This document shows, piece after piece, positions 23,873 to 32,723 of a DNA stretch of 43,096 nucleotides; the first letter of the stretch is position 1; each line of letters starts with the position of its first letter. The translations under genes and the position numbers were made by a program. The stretch lies in the NCBI GenBank assembly GCA_003094555.1, contig NATW01000132.1, positions 1 to 43,096 of the forward strand, in the 5' to 3' direction. This DNA is from a gamma proteobacterium symbiont of Ctena orbiculata (GTDB lineage Bacteria > Pseudomonadota > Gammaproteobacteria > Chromatiales > Chromatiaceae). The notes beneath the pieces were generated by a model that saw only the letters and a program-made list of their open reading frames with translations, had not been told where the DNA came from and ran no database searches.

Positions 23873-23963
23873 CGTAGGGTGCGGCTTGCCGCACCGATAC
23901 ACAAACATCAGAGTGGCAAGGTGTTTCCGGATGGTTTAATGGTGCGGCCAGTCGCACCCTACG
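23873..23963. repeat. Second inverted-repeat element
   Basis: The ends CGTAGGGTGCG (23873-23883) and CGCACCCTACG (23953-23963) are exact reverse complements. Next to them are shorter palindromes, TGCCGCACC and GGTGCGGC. It is a REPIN/BIME-like element distinct from the one just before it. Confidence 0.75.
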
Positions 23964-24002
23964 TAATATTTGCGTTTATTCGTGTTTATTTGCGTGCTGA
24001 TG

Positions 24003-26282
24003 TCAGCCGTCGGTCACAGGTTCGCTGAAGGAGCAATCCTTCTGCGGGCAGACCTTCTCGGTGCCCTTGCGCTTGGTGGTCTTGATGGTCAGTACCGGCC
24101 AGCCGCAGTTGGGGCAGGGTTCGGCCACCGGCTCGTTCCACACCGCGTAGTCGCAATCGGGGTAGGTTGAGCAGGAGTAGAAGATCTTGCCGCGCCGGGA
24201 TTTTCGTTTCAGCAATTTGCCCTTGTTGCACTTGGGGCAGCTGACGCCGGTATCCTCCGGCTTTTCCAGGGGTTCGATGAATTTACAGGTCGGATAGCTG
24301 GAGCAGCCGATGAACTTGCCGTAGCGGCCCCGCTTGATCACCAGTTCGGAGCCACAGTCGGGACAGTTGCGCCCCTCCACGACCTCCGGTTCCTCCTTCT
24401 CCGCGGTGTCCGCATTCAGATCCCGGGTGTAGTCGCACTCGGGATAGTTGGTACAACCGATAAAGCGGCCGTGACGGCCGAGGCGGATGGAGAGCTGCTT
24501 GCCGCACTGGGGACAGGTCTCGTCCAGTGCCTCATGGGTGACGTCGCTGCGTTTCACATTCTCCTGGGTATGATCGATCCGTTCCTTGAACGGGCCCCAG
24601 AATTTACTCAACAGCGGGATCCAGTCCTCCTCCCCGCGGGAGACGGCGTCCAGCTCATCCTCCAGATTGGCGGTGAAGTCGTAGTCCACGTAACGGGTGA
24701 AATATTCGGTGAGAAACTTATTCACCACCCTGCCCACGTCGGTAGGCTGGAAGCGCTTCTTCTCCAGTACCACGTATTCCCGGTCCTGCAGGGTGGAGAT
24801 GATGGAGGCGTAGGTGGAGGGGCGGCCGATGCCGTACTCCTCCAATGCCTTCACCAGGCTCGCCTCACTGTAGCGGGGGGGTGGCTCGGTAAAGTGCTGC
24901 TCGGGGCGGATCGCCTTCAGCGGTAGGGTTTCGCCTTCGATCAGCGGTGGTAACAGTTTCTCATCGCTGTCGCTCTTGGCCCCATCGTCGAGTCCTTCCT
25001 GGTAGACGGTGATGAAACCCGGCTTGGCGATAACCGAGCCGTTGGCCCGAAACAGGTTGCCCTCGCCACACGCTAGATCGGCGGCAACGGTATGAATCGT
25101 GGCGTGGATCATCTGGCAGGCCACCGATCTTTTCCAGATCAGCTCGTACAGCTTTGCCTGATCCTTGGTCAGGTGACCCTTGATCTCTTCGGGGATGCGC
25201 AGCACAGAGGTGGGTCTGACCGCCTCATGGGCCTCCTGGGCATTCTTGGCTTTTGTCTTGAAGTGACGTACCGATGCAGGCAGCTGATCGGCGCCATAGC
25301 GATTGCTGATGAGGTCACGGATCTCATCCAATGCCTCATCCGCCAGGTGAACGGAGTCGGTACGCATGTAGGTGATCAGGCCCACGGTGCCCTGACCCAC
25401 GTCCACCCCTTCATAGAGTTGCTGCGCAGTGCGCATGGTGCGTTGGGTGGTAAAGCCCAGCTTGCGTGCCGCTTCCTGCTGCAGGGTGGAGGTGGTGAAG
25501 GGCGGCGCGGGATTGCGTTTGCGCTGTTTCTTCTCAACCTTGACCACCTGCAGACCGCTACGGCCAGCCTCCAGCAGCTGATTCTCGGCAGCCTTGGCGC
25601 TTGTCTCGTCGGTGATGCTGAACTTCGCCAGTTTTTCACCCTGGTAGTGGGTAAGGCGTGCGGAGAAACCCTGTTTCTCCTTTTCCGAGTCCGCCTCGAT
25701 GCTCCAGAACTCTTCCGCCTTGAAGGCCTCGATCTCCAGCTCCCTTTCCACGATCATGCGCAGCGCCGGGCTCTGCACGCGACCTGCCGAGAGGCCTCTG
25801 CGTACCTTTTTCCACAGCAGGGGCGAGAGGTTGAAACCGACTAGATAATCAAGCGCCCTGCGCGCCTGCTGGGCATCCACGAGTTCATGGGAAAGTTCGC
25901 GGGGATTGGCAATGGCGTCATTCACCGCCTTCTTTGTGATCTCGTTGAACACGACCCGGTAGACCGGCTTGTCCTTGAGCTTGCCACGTTGCTGGAGCAG
26001 CTCGGAGAGATGCCAGGATATCGCCTCGCCCTCGCGGTCGGGATCGGTTGCCAGATAGAGGGCTTCAGATTTTTTCAGGGCCTTGGTTATTGCCTGAACA
26101 TGGCGATCGTTGCGTTCGATCACCTGGTATTTCATGGCAAAACCCTTGTCAGGATCGACTGCCCCCTCTTTGGGTATAAGGTCTCTTACATGCCCATAGG
26201 AGGCCATTACCTCGAAGTTGCCACCGAGGTACTTCTTGATGGTTTTTGCCTTTGCTGGCGATTCAACAATAACCAGATTCAT
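24003..26282 (-). CDS. topA: DNA topoisomerase I
   Basis: 759 residues from the ATG at 26282, chosen because MNLVIVESPAKAKTIKKYLG is the invariant start of the TOPRIM domain. The metal motif DPDREGEAISWH follows at about 108. The active-site tyrosine is in GLITYMRTDS at about 315. The C-terminus has four zinc-ribbon-like units starting CPQCG, CPDCG, CPKCN and CPNCG, which bind single-stranded DNA. The enzyme is type IA and relaxes negative supercoils behind RNA polymerase. It lies downstream of smg on the same strand, 87 bases apart. Confidence 0.97.
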   Translation of the reverse strand: MNLVIVESPAKAKTIKKYLGGNFEVMASYGHVRDLIPKEGAVDPDKGFAMKYQVIERNDRHVQAITKALKKSEALYLATDPDREGEAISWHLSELLQQRGKLKDKPVYRVVFNEITKKAVNDAIANPRELSHELVDAQQARRALDYLVGFNLSPLLWKKVRRGLSAGRVQSPALRMIVERELEIEAFKAEEFWSIEADSEKEKQGFSARLTHYQGEKLAKFSITDETSAKAAENQLLEAGRSGLQVVKVEKKQRKRNPAPPFTTSTLQQEAARKLGFTTQRTMRTAQQLYEGVDVGQGTVGLITYMRTDSVHLADEALDEIRDLISNRYGADQLPASVRHFKTKAKNAQEAHEAVRPTSVLRIPEEIKGHLTKDQAKLYELIWKRSVACQMIHATIHTVAADLACGEGNLFRANGSVIAKPGFITVYQEGLDDGAKSDSDEKLLPPLIEGETLPLKAIRPEQHFTEPPPRYSEASLVKALEEYGIGRPSTYASIISTLQDREYVVLEKKRFQPTDVGRVVNKFLTEYFTRYVDYDFTANLEDELDAVSRGEEDWIPLLSKFWGPFKERIDHTQENVKRSDVTHEALDETCPQCGKQLSIRLGRHGRFIGCTNYPECDYTRDLNADTAEKEEPEVVEGRNCPDCGSELVIKRGRYGKFIGCSSYPTCKFIEPLEKPEDTGVSCPKCNKGKLLKRKSRRGKIFYSCSTYPDCDYAVWNEPVAEPCPNCGWPVLTIKTTKRKGTEKVCPQKDCSFSEPVTDG

Positions 26283-26369
26283 CGATATTAGGGTCGTTTC
26301 AAGGGAAAAACGCGGCACAGTGAACCGCCCCGCGAGAAAGAAATCAAGTTTTTTTAATGTTTGCTGCTA

Positions 26370-26846
26370 CTAATGCAGGAATACCGGGACTTCGTTATAG
26401 ACCATATCCTCCATCCGCGCGAAGGCAGCTTCCTGGCCGGGCTGATTCATCAATACCAGTAGAATTATCCATTTCAACTCCTCTTCCGTGATGATCGCGG
26501 TATCGAGCGCCAGGGCCCGATCGATGACAAGCTCGCGGGCGTTTAGCGTGAGTATGTCATTCTGCTCCAGAAACAGCAGCAGACCGCGGGAATCCACATC
26601 CAGCCGGGTGGTCTCCTCTTCGGTAAAGACCCTCAGAGAGTGGGATTGGTTCGTATCGCCATGTTGAGACTGATCGTGATTGGCAAGTTCATCCAGCCAA
26701 TCAAAGGCCTTGGTAATCTCTACCGCAGGGAAGCCTGCTTGAATCAACTCGTCACGAAGCTCGTGTTGATCGGATGGTGGGGCCTGCTCGCCGTCCATAT
26801 AGTTTTCATAGAGGTAGATCAGAATATCGACCACGTTCTCGTTCAT
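26370..26846 (-). CDS. smg: Smg family protein (DUF494)
   Basis: 158 residues of an acidic, helical cytosolic protein. MNENVVDILIYLYENYM and the C-terminal LKWIILLVLMNQPGQEAAFARMEDMV are the hallmarks of Smg (PF04361). The function is unknown; the gene is almost always beside dprA and topA in gammaproteobacteria, as here. Its ATG overlaps the dprA stop by four bases, so the two are translationally coupled. Confidence 0.93.
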   Translation of the reverse strand: MNENVVDILIYLYENYMDGEQAPPSDQHELRDELIQAGFPAVEITKAFDWLDELANHDQSQHGDTNQSHSLRVFTEEETTRLDVDSRGLLLFLEQNDILTLNARELVIDRALALDTAIITEEELKWIILLVLMNQPGQEAAFARMEDMVYNEVPVFLH

Positions 26847-28003
26847 ATGCTCTCTCTCCCGCTGTGGCGGGATGTCAATCTGTCTGTGCGGCAGTAGTAG
26901 CCGCCGGGAGCCGATGATACATGACCTTCTAGCTCGAGCAACAGCAGCATGGACGAAACTGCCTCCGCGGTCAAACCCGTTCGGGTGATTAATTCGTCAA
27001 CCGATACCGGATCATAACCCAGGGCCTGATCCAACAGCTGATAGTCGGCATCGCGTTCTACGATTTCTAAAGTCTGTCCAGGTATCTGTGTTTCCACTGG
27101 ATTTTCAAGTGTTGCGAACAGGGAACCCAATTCCTCGATAATATCCTGGGCCGACTCCACCAGTTTTGCCCCCTGTCGGATCAGGGCATGACAGCCGCGG
27201 GCCTGGGGATTGTGAATCGATCCCGGAATGGCAAACACCTCTCGACCCTGCTCCGCGGAGAGTCTTGCGGTGATCAGTGAACCGCTCTGCAGGGTGGCCT
27301 CCACCACCAGGGTGCCGAGGGAGAGGCCGCTGATGATTCGGTTTCGACGTGGGAAGTTTTCCGCCCTTGCCTGGGTGCCTGGCGGAAACTCGGTGATCAA
27401 GAGTGACTGATCGGCAATCTGGTGGGCGAGGCCTTTATGACTGCCCGGATAGATACGATCGGGTCCTGTACCCATGACGGCAATGGTTGAACCGCTCTTG
27501 AGCGCGCCCTGGTGGGCTGCCCCATCGATGCCCTGGGCCAGACCACTGGTGATGCAGAAGCCGGCCGCGGCCAGGCAGCTGGCAAACTCGCGGGCATTAT
27601 CGAGGCCCGTGGTGGTCGGGTTGCGGCTGCCGACTATGGCCAGCTGAGGTTGTTGCAGCAGCTGTTCGTCACCCACCAGAAAGAGCAGGGGGGGTGGGGC
27701 GTCTATCTGCCGTAACAGGGAGGGATAGCCCTCGTCCTTCAGGGTGAGGAGTTGATGGTCAGGATGTGTCAGCCACTCGAGGGAGGGCTCTATCCTGCTC
27801 CGGTCTTGGCTCAAGAGGGCGTCTATAGCCGGTTGTGGTAAGCCAAGTTGTTTAAGCTCGTCACCCTTGGCGCCCAGGATGGCTTGCGGATCACCATAGT
27901 GGTTTAAGAGTCGCTGAAAGTAGCGGCTGCCGATACCGGAGGCCAGGCTGACAAGCAGCCAGGCCTCCATCTCGGAAGCTGATGTGCCAGGTGTACCATC
28001 CAT
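26843..28003 (-). CDS. dprA: DNA-processing protein DprA
   Basis: 386 residues. An N-terminal SAM-like helical region is followed by the Rossmann-like DprA domain at about 80-290, with AIVGSRNPTTTGLDNAREFA, ITSGLAQGIDGAAHQGAL, and FPRRNRIISGLSLGTLVVEA. A C-terminal winged-helix DprA_WH segment (DELITRTGLTAEAVSSMLLLLELEG) follows. In transformation it loads RecA on incoming single-stranded DNA. It is first in a dprA-smg pair, 25 bases after the LysM gene on the same strand. Confidence 0.95.
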   Translation of the reverse strand: MDGTPGTSASEMEAWLLVSLASGIGSRYFQRLLNHYGDPQAILGAKGDELKQLGLPQPAIDALLSQDRSRIEPSLEWLTHPDHQLLTLKDEGYPSLLRQIDAPPPLLFLVGDEQLLQQPQLAIVGSRNPTTTGLDNAREFASCLAAAGFCITSGLAQGIDGAAHQGALKSGSTIAVMGTGPDRIYPGSHKGLAHQIADQSLLITEFPPGTQARAENFPRRNRIISGLSLGTLVVEATLQSGSLITARLSAEQGREVFAIPGSIHNPQARGCHALIRQGAKLVESAQDIIEELGSLFATLENPVETQIPGQTLEIVERDADYQLLDQALGYDPVSVDELITRTGLTAEAVSSMLLLLELEGHVSSAPGGYYCRTDRLTSRHSGRESI

Positions 28004-28027
28004 GCTACACGGCCTATTCAGATTGGT

Positions 28028-29062
28028 TTAGGAGCCTGGTGTGCGTACCCAGTCCAGAACATGCAGGGGTTTGGTGGCATCCATCACCAAGGCGAAGCTG
28101 ACCTTCTCGAAGGTGCGAAAGACCATCAGATGGCCGGCCTCTTCCAGGGGCAGGGTGACGGTTTCACCGCGGCCTTTGACGATATCGCGCACCTCGTCAC
28201 CACCCTGCAGGATCTTCATTACATGGCCGGCTTCCAGTCCCGCGTTGGCACCCTTGTTCAGCACCACCACGTTGTACTGTCCGATCTGGGTGACACCGTT
28301 GAGGACTGATATGATACGCCCTTCAATGGCCGAATCAGGCACCCTGGGTTGAAAATCGATCAGTGGTTCATCCTGCTGTTCCTTGATCAGGCGATCCCCG
28401 ATGATCGCTTCCATGTCGGTGGAGGTAAGCAGCAGTTTGGCGGGATCGCCGGTTCGTTTCAGCTCCGAAGTGCCCACATAGAGGGCTTCATAGCCCAGAA
28501 TCTCACCGGTATCAGGATCTTTGTAGGGCTTTTCCGGTCTAACCACGGCGTATTGGATGGGACTTGTCTCCATGATACTGCGTGCGTAGTAGCTGATCCC
28601 CGCACCCCCTACAATGTGGTCATCCAGAAAATGGACGATATAGGGTGCCTTCTCCAGCTCATTCTCGTCGACCACGTAAGGTCTGGTGAGGAATGGGGCT
28701 ATGGCGTCAATGGGGATGGTTGGAATGGCCTGATCCAGGGGAGTTGCCCGAATTCTGGGCCCAAGCGCGTTTTTGCGATTCAGCTGAAGTACCGGACGAC
28801 CGTCCCGATAGGTGAGCAGGATCTCATCGCCGGGATAGATCAGATGTGGGTTTTCGATCTGCGGATTCACATACCAGACCTCCGGCCACAGCCAGGGGTC
28901 CCGCAGAAACATCGATGAGATGTCCCAGAGTGTATCGCCTTTGACCACGGTGTAACGTTCCGGGTGAGAGGGATTGAGAGCGACATGCTCAGCCGCAATT
29001 AAGGAAAAGGAGAGCAGCAGGCCGCTGATGACTCCGATGAGTTTGTTGTTAAGATATGACAT
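28028..29062 (-). CDS. LysM domain envelope protein
   Basis: 344 residues with a signal peptide (MSYLNNKLIGVISGLLLSFSLIA). A LysM module sits at about residues 37-84: YTVVKGDTLWDISSMFLRDPW, NPQIENPHLIYPGDEILLTY. It binds peptidoglycan. The remainder (about 100-340) is a beta-rich domain of unknown role that is conserved with LysM at this locus upstream of dprA in many gammaproteobacteria. It is divergent from def across a 195-base gap that should hold both promoters. Confidence 0.88.
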   Translation of the reverse strand: MSYLNNKLIGVISGLLLSFSLIAAEHVALNPSHPERYTVVKGDTLWDISSMFLRDPWLWPEVWYVNPQIENPHLIYPGDEILLTYRDGRPVLQLNRKNALGPRIRATPLDQAIPTIPIDAIAPFLTRPYVVDENELEKAPYIVHFLDDHIVGGAGISYYARSIMETSPIQYAVVRPEKPYKDPDTGEILGYEALYVGTSELKRTGDPAKLLLTSTDMEAIIGDRLIKEQQDEPLIDFQPRVPDSAIEGRIISVLNGVTQIGQYNVVVLNKGANAGLEAGHVMKILQGGDEVRDIVKGRGETVTLPLEEAGHLMVFRTFEKVSFALVMDATKPLHVLDWVRTPGS

Positions 29063-29257
29063 AACTATTCCCTTGGGTACGAAGCGGAAATTCTTCGGCT
29101 TGGCTAGCGATCAACTGCGGATATCTCCCATGAGTTGTGTTCTATACTCGATGACGATTTTGGTGAAAAAACAGTCTGTGACACTACACCAGTTTCCAGT
29201 ATGATCATAATGTTAGCGCAATTTCTTGCATTTGTACTATAGATTTTGGAAAAACAG

Positions 29258-29791
29258 ATGGCGATTCTTGACATACTCCACTTTCCCGATCCACGACTGC
29301 GCAACAAGGCCAAACCTGTGGCTCAGGTTGACGACTCTATACGTCGGCTGATTGACGATATGCTTGAGACAATGTATCAAGCTCCGGGGATCGGACTCGC
29401 TGCAACCCAGGTCAATGTGGCCAAGCGTGTGGTCGTTATCGACCTCTCCGAAGAGAAAAATGAGCCCCTTTGTCTGGTCAATCCGAAGATAATTGAGAAG
29501 GATGGCGAGGAGCAGATGGAAGAGGGTTGTCTCTCGGTCCCCGGTATTTACGAAATGGTGAAAAGGGCCAACAAGATCCGGGTGAGAGCCCTTGATCGCG
29601 ACGGTGCTCCCTTTGAGATGGAGGCCGAAGAGTTGTTGGCGGTCTGTATTCAGCACGAACTGGATCACCTGGAAGGTAAATTGTTTGTGGACTATCTATC
29701 CAGCCTCAAGCGACAACGGATCCGCAAGAAGCTGGAAAAGGAGAATCGACAGCAAGTTGCCCCTGGCGATAATGCCCACCAGGCCATCTGA
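29258..29791 (+). CDS. def: Peptide deformylase
   Basis: 177 residues from the ATG at 29258; a TTG four codons earlier is not needed. All three motifs are present: GIGLAATQ at 44-51, EEGCLSVPG with the metal-binding cysteine, and QHELDHLEG with the two histidines and the catalytic glutamate. It removes the formyl group from new polypeptides, using Fe2+. First gene of def-fmt-rsmB, 120 bases before fmt. Confidence 0.97.
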   Translation: MAILDILHFPDPRLRNKAKPVAQVDDSIRRLIDDMLETMYQAPGIGLAATQVNVAKRVVVIDLSEEKNEPLCLVNPKIIEKDGEEQMEEGCLSVPGIYEMVKRANKIRVRALDRDGAPFEMEAEELLAVCIQHELDHLEGKLFVDYLSSLKRQRIRKKLEKENRQQVAPGDNAHQAI

Positions 29792-29911
29792 GCCTTCTCT
29801 GGAGTCCCATCTTGATCCAATCTTCATCCGTGAATGCGGGTTTGTCTGAGACACCGTTCCCAAAGCTATCAAATCTACCCTTCGATATCGATCAAAGCAG
29901 GTCAACAACCT

Positions 29912-30850
29912 ATGTCTGAGCCACTGAATATCGTCTTTGCCGGGACCCCGGAGTTTGCCGCTACTGCGCTCGAGTCCCTGCTGACTACCCAACACCGGGT
30001 GGTGGCTGTCTATACACAGCCCGATCGGCCTGCCGGTCGCGGCAGAAAAGTCCACATCAGTCCGGTGAAGGCGTTAGCCCTGGAGACAGGTATCGAGGTG
30101 AGGCAGCCCCAGACACTCAAGGATGAGGGTGCGCAGCAGGCACTGGCCGATCTGAAAGCGGATTTGATGGTGGTGGTGGCCTATGGACTGCTGTTACCTC
30201 AGGCTGTTTTGGATATACCCAGACTGGGTTGCATCAATATCCATGCATCCCTGTTACCGCGCTGGCGGGGGGCCGCACCGATACAGCGGGCGCTGTTGGC
30301 GGGGGACGAGGAGACGGGCGTCACCATCATGCAGATGGAGGCGGGTCTGGATACGGGGCCGATGCTATATACATTGAAGACCCCTATTCATGACCAGGAT
30401 ACCGGTGGCTCGCTACACGATCGCCTGGCGGAGATGGGTGCACAGGCGCTGTTGGCCTGTCTGCCCGATATGGCTGCAGGTCGGCTACAGGCCGAAATCC
30501 AGGATGACCAACTGGCCAACTATGCCAGTAAACTGGATAAACAGGAGGGCCTGATAGACTGGTCGCAGAGTGCTGTAGAGATCGACCGCAAGGTACGGGC
30601 CTTCAATCCATGGCCGGTGGCCCAATGCCGCTTTGGGGAAAAGGTAATGCGCATCTGGCAGGCAGAACCGCTTAAGCAGGGGTGTGCCGCTGAGCCGGGA
30701 GAGGTATTGCGCAGCGGTAAATCGGGCATCGACGTTGCCACGGGTGATGGCGTGCTACGCATCACTCAGTTGCAGATGCCGGGTAAACGCGCCATGTCCG
30801 CAGCCGATTTCCTGAATGCCCATTCCATGCAAGGCGTGGTCCTAGGCTGA
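29912..30850 (+). CDS. fmt: Methionyl-tRNA formyltransferase
   Basis: 312 residues from the ATG at 29912; MSEPLNIVFAGTPEFAA is the normal family start, so the longer frame is rejected. The catalytic segment GCINIHASLLPRWRGAAPIQ holds the Asn and His, and MEAGLDTGPML the following Asp. A C-terminal OB-like domain covers about 205-312. It formylates initiator Met-tRNA with 10-formyl-THF. The stop overlaps the start of rsmB by one base (TGATG). Confidence 0.97.
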   Translation: MSEPLNIVFAGTPEFAATALESLLTTQHRVVAVYTQPDRPAGRGRKVHISPVKALALETGIEVRQPQTLKDEGAQQALADLKADLMVVVAYGLLLPQAVLDIPRLGCINIHASLLPRWRGAAPIQRALLAGDEETGVTIMQMEAGLDTGPMLYTLKTPIHDQDTGGSLHDRLAEMGAQALLACLPDMAAGRLQAEIQDDQLANYASKLDKQEGLIDWSQSAVEIDRKVRAFNPWPVAQCRFGEKVMRIWQAEPLKQGCAAEPGEVLRSGKSGIDVATGDGVLRITQLQMPGKRAMSAADFLNAHSMQGVVLG

Positions 30851-32178
30851 TGCCGGCTGGCGCAAGGAGAGTAAACTCCGGTGATCCGCGCCTTGTTTCC
30901 GCGCTTGTCATCCAGCAGGTATTGGCGGGTCGTTCGCTCTCCGAGTTGCTGCCCCACTATCTCGATCAACTTGACGATAGTCGCGACCGGGGATTGGTCC
31001 AGGCGATCTGCTTCGGCGTGATGCGGTTTTATCTCAAGCTGCAATATCTGCAACGCCAATTATTGGCAAAACCGTTGAAGTCGAAGGACCGGGATGTGGA
31101 GGCCCTGATTCTGGTTGGGTTCTATCAGCTGCTCGAACTCAGAGTTGGTGATCATGCCGCGGTGCATGAAACGGCCGGTGCGGCGAATAAACTCGGCAAG
31201 CGTTGGGCCGTGGGTCTGATCAATGGTGTGCTACGCAACTTCCTGCGCCGGAAGGAGAAGCTGCTCGCTGATCTGGCGGATGAAGTGGAGGCGCTGCATG
31301 CCATGCCCGGTTGGTTACTGCAAGCGCTGCAGACCCAATGGCCCGAGAGTTGGCGTCAACGGGTAGAGGCGCTCAATGCCCATCCACCCATGAGTCTCAG
31401 GGTTAACCGGCAAATCAATTCGCGCCAGGATTACCTGCAACTGTTGCAGGAGAGTGCTATCGAGGCCAGTCCCATGCCAATCATCGAAAGCGGCATCAAC
31501 CTGGCCCTGGCCATGGACGTGGAGAGGCTGCCCGGTTTTGCCGAGGGGCGTGTCTCGGTACAGGATGGGGCAGCCCAGTTGGCGGCAGGTCTTATGAGAT
31601 TGCAGCCTGGGCAGCAGGTACTGGATGCCTGTGCGGCGCCGGGGGGCAAGAGCTGCCATATGTTGGAGCTGGAGCCAAAGATCGAGTTGACTGCCCTGGA
31701 CAACGACGCCGACCGTCTGCAACGGGTGGGGGAGAATCTGTCACGCCTGGGACTTCAGGCGACCCTGCAGCAGGGAGATGCGGCTAACCCCAGTGGATCC
31801 TGGGCGAGGCAGTGTTATGATCGGATATTGCTGGATCTGCCCTGTTCAGCGACAGGTGTGATCCGACGCCATCCTGATATCAAGTACCTGCGCAGGGAGA
31901 CGGATATCGTCAATCTTGTGAAACTTCAGTCAAAAATTCTGGACGCTGTCTGGCAGTTATTGAAACCGGGTGGTGTGATGCTCTATGCAACCTGCTCAAT
32001 CCTGCCGCAGGAGAATGAACTGCAGTTACAGCAATTTCTCTCCCGCCAGGCCGATGCCAGGGAGGATATGATGAATGAGACTTGGGGAGAAGCCAGATCG
32101 TCAGGACGCCAGATCGCCCCTGGTGAGGATGGTTTGGACGGTTTTTACTATGCTCGTTTAGTAAAACAGGCCTCATGA
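30850..32178 (+). CDS. rsmB: 16S rRNA m5C967 methyltransferase
   Basis: 442 residues. An N-terminal NusB-like RNA-binding domain (about 12-145) is followed by a Rossmann methyltransferase domain with motif I DACAAPGGKSCHML, motif IV DLPCSATGVIRRHPDIK, and motif VI YATCSILPQENE. The cysteines in motifs IV and VI are the catalytic pair of m5C methylases. It overlaps fmt by one base and its stop overlaps the next gene (ATGA), so the three are tightly coupled. Confidence 0.96.
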   Translation: MPAGARRVNSGDPRLVSALVIQQVLAGRSLSELLPHYLDQLDDSRDRGLVQAICFGVMRFYLKLQYLQRQLLAKPLKSKDRDVEALILVGFYQLLELRVGDHAAVHETAGAANKLGKRWAVGLINGVLRNFLRRKEKLLADLADEVEALHAMPGWLLQALQTQWPESWRQRVEALNAHPPMSLRVNRQINSRQDYLQLLQESAIEASPMPIIESGINLALAMDVERLPGFAEGRVSVQDGAAQLAAGLMRLQPGQQVLDACAAPGGKSCHMLELEPKIELTALDNDADRLQRVGENLSRLGLQATLQQGDAANPSGSWARQCYDRILLDLPCSATGVIRRHPDIKYLRRETDIVNLVKLQSKILDAVWQLLKPGGVMLYATCSILPQENELQLQQFLSRQADAREDMMNETWGEARSSGRQIAPGEDGLDGFYYARLVKQAS

Positions 32179-32723
32179 GGAGGGGATCACCATGGCTGTT
32201 GTCGATTCTGCTGTTGCTGCCACTGGCGCAGGCAGCGGCCTTTAACATCAAGGATGTTCAGATCAATCAAGTCGACAACGTGTACCAGTTGAATGCCCGC
32301 ATAGATTATCAATTGAGTGAACAGGCCCATGAAGCGCTGAGCAACGGGGTGCCGCTGACCTTGAAAGTACAGCTTTTTGTGGAGAAGGTATGGCGTGGAT
32401 TCTGGGAACCGAGCCCATTTGCCACCACCTTGAGTTTTCAGATTCGCTACCATGCCTTGACGGAACTCTATCGAATCGTGGATAGACAGACCGGGGATGA
32501 AGAGAATTTCGTCACCCAGGAAGCGGCCCTGCATGCATTGGGTGAGATCACCAGTCTGCCTATGGTCAGCATGACAAAACTGACCCCTGGCGAGGCCTAT
32601 CAACTGCGTCTACGCGCCGACCTCGATATCGAATCACTTCCCTTACCGCTGCAGCCCTTGGCCTACCTGGGCCGGGGCTGGAAGCTGACGACAGGATGGT
32701 CCCAATGGCCCCTTCAACCTTGA
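32175..32723 (+). CDS. DUF4390 family periplasmic protein
   Basis: 182 residues with a signal peptide (MRRGSPWLLSILLLLPLAQA). The mature part, rich in beta strands (VDNVYQLNARIDYQLSEQ, SNGVPLTLKVQLFVEK), fits DUF4390 (PF14334). It overlaps rsmB by four bases and ntrY by up to 28, an arrangement found in many gammaproteobacteria. The family usually lies just before an NtrY-like kinase, so a role with that sensor is an attractive guess. Confidence 0.88.
   Translation: MRRGSPWLLSILLLLPLAQAAAFNIKDVQINQVDNVYQLNARIDYQLSEQAHEALSNGVPLTLKVQLFVEKVWRGFWEPSPFATTLSFQIRYHALTELYRIVDRQTGDEENFVTQEAALHALGEITSLPMVSMTKLTPGEAYQLRLRADLDIESLPLPLQPLAYLGRGWKLTTGWSQWPLQP

Larger units (their letters stand above)
23614..24002. 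other. Convergent intergenic region filled by two palindromic elements
   Basis: No gene is seen between the 3' ends of the esterase gene and topA. The space is mostly the two inverted-repeat elements at 23670-23773 and 23873-23963. Confidence 0.7.
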
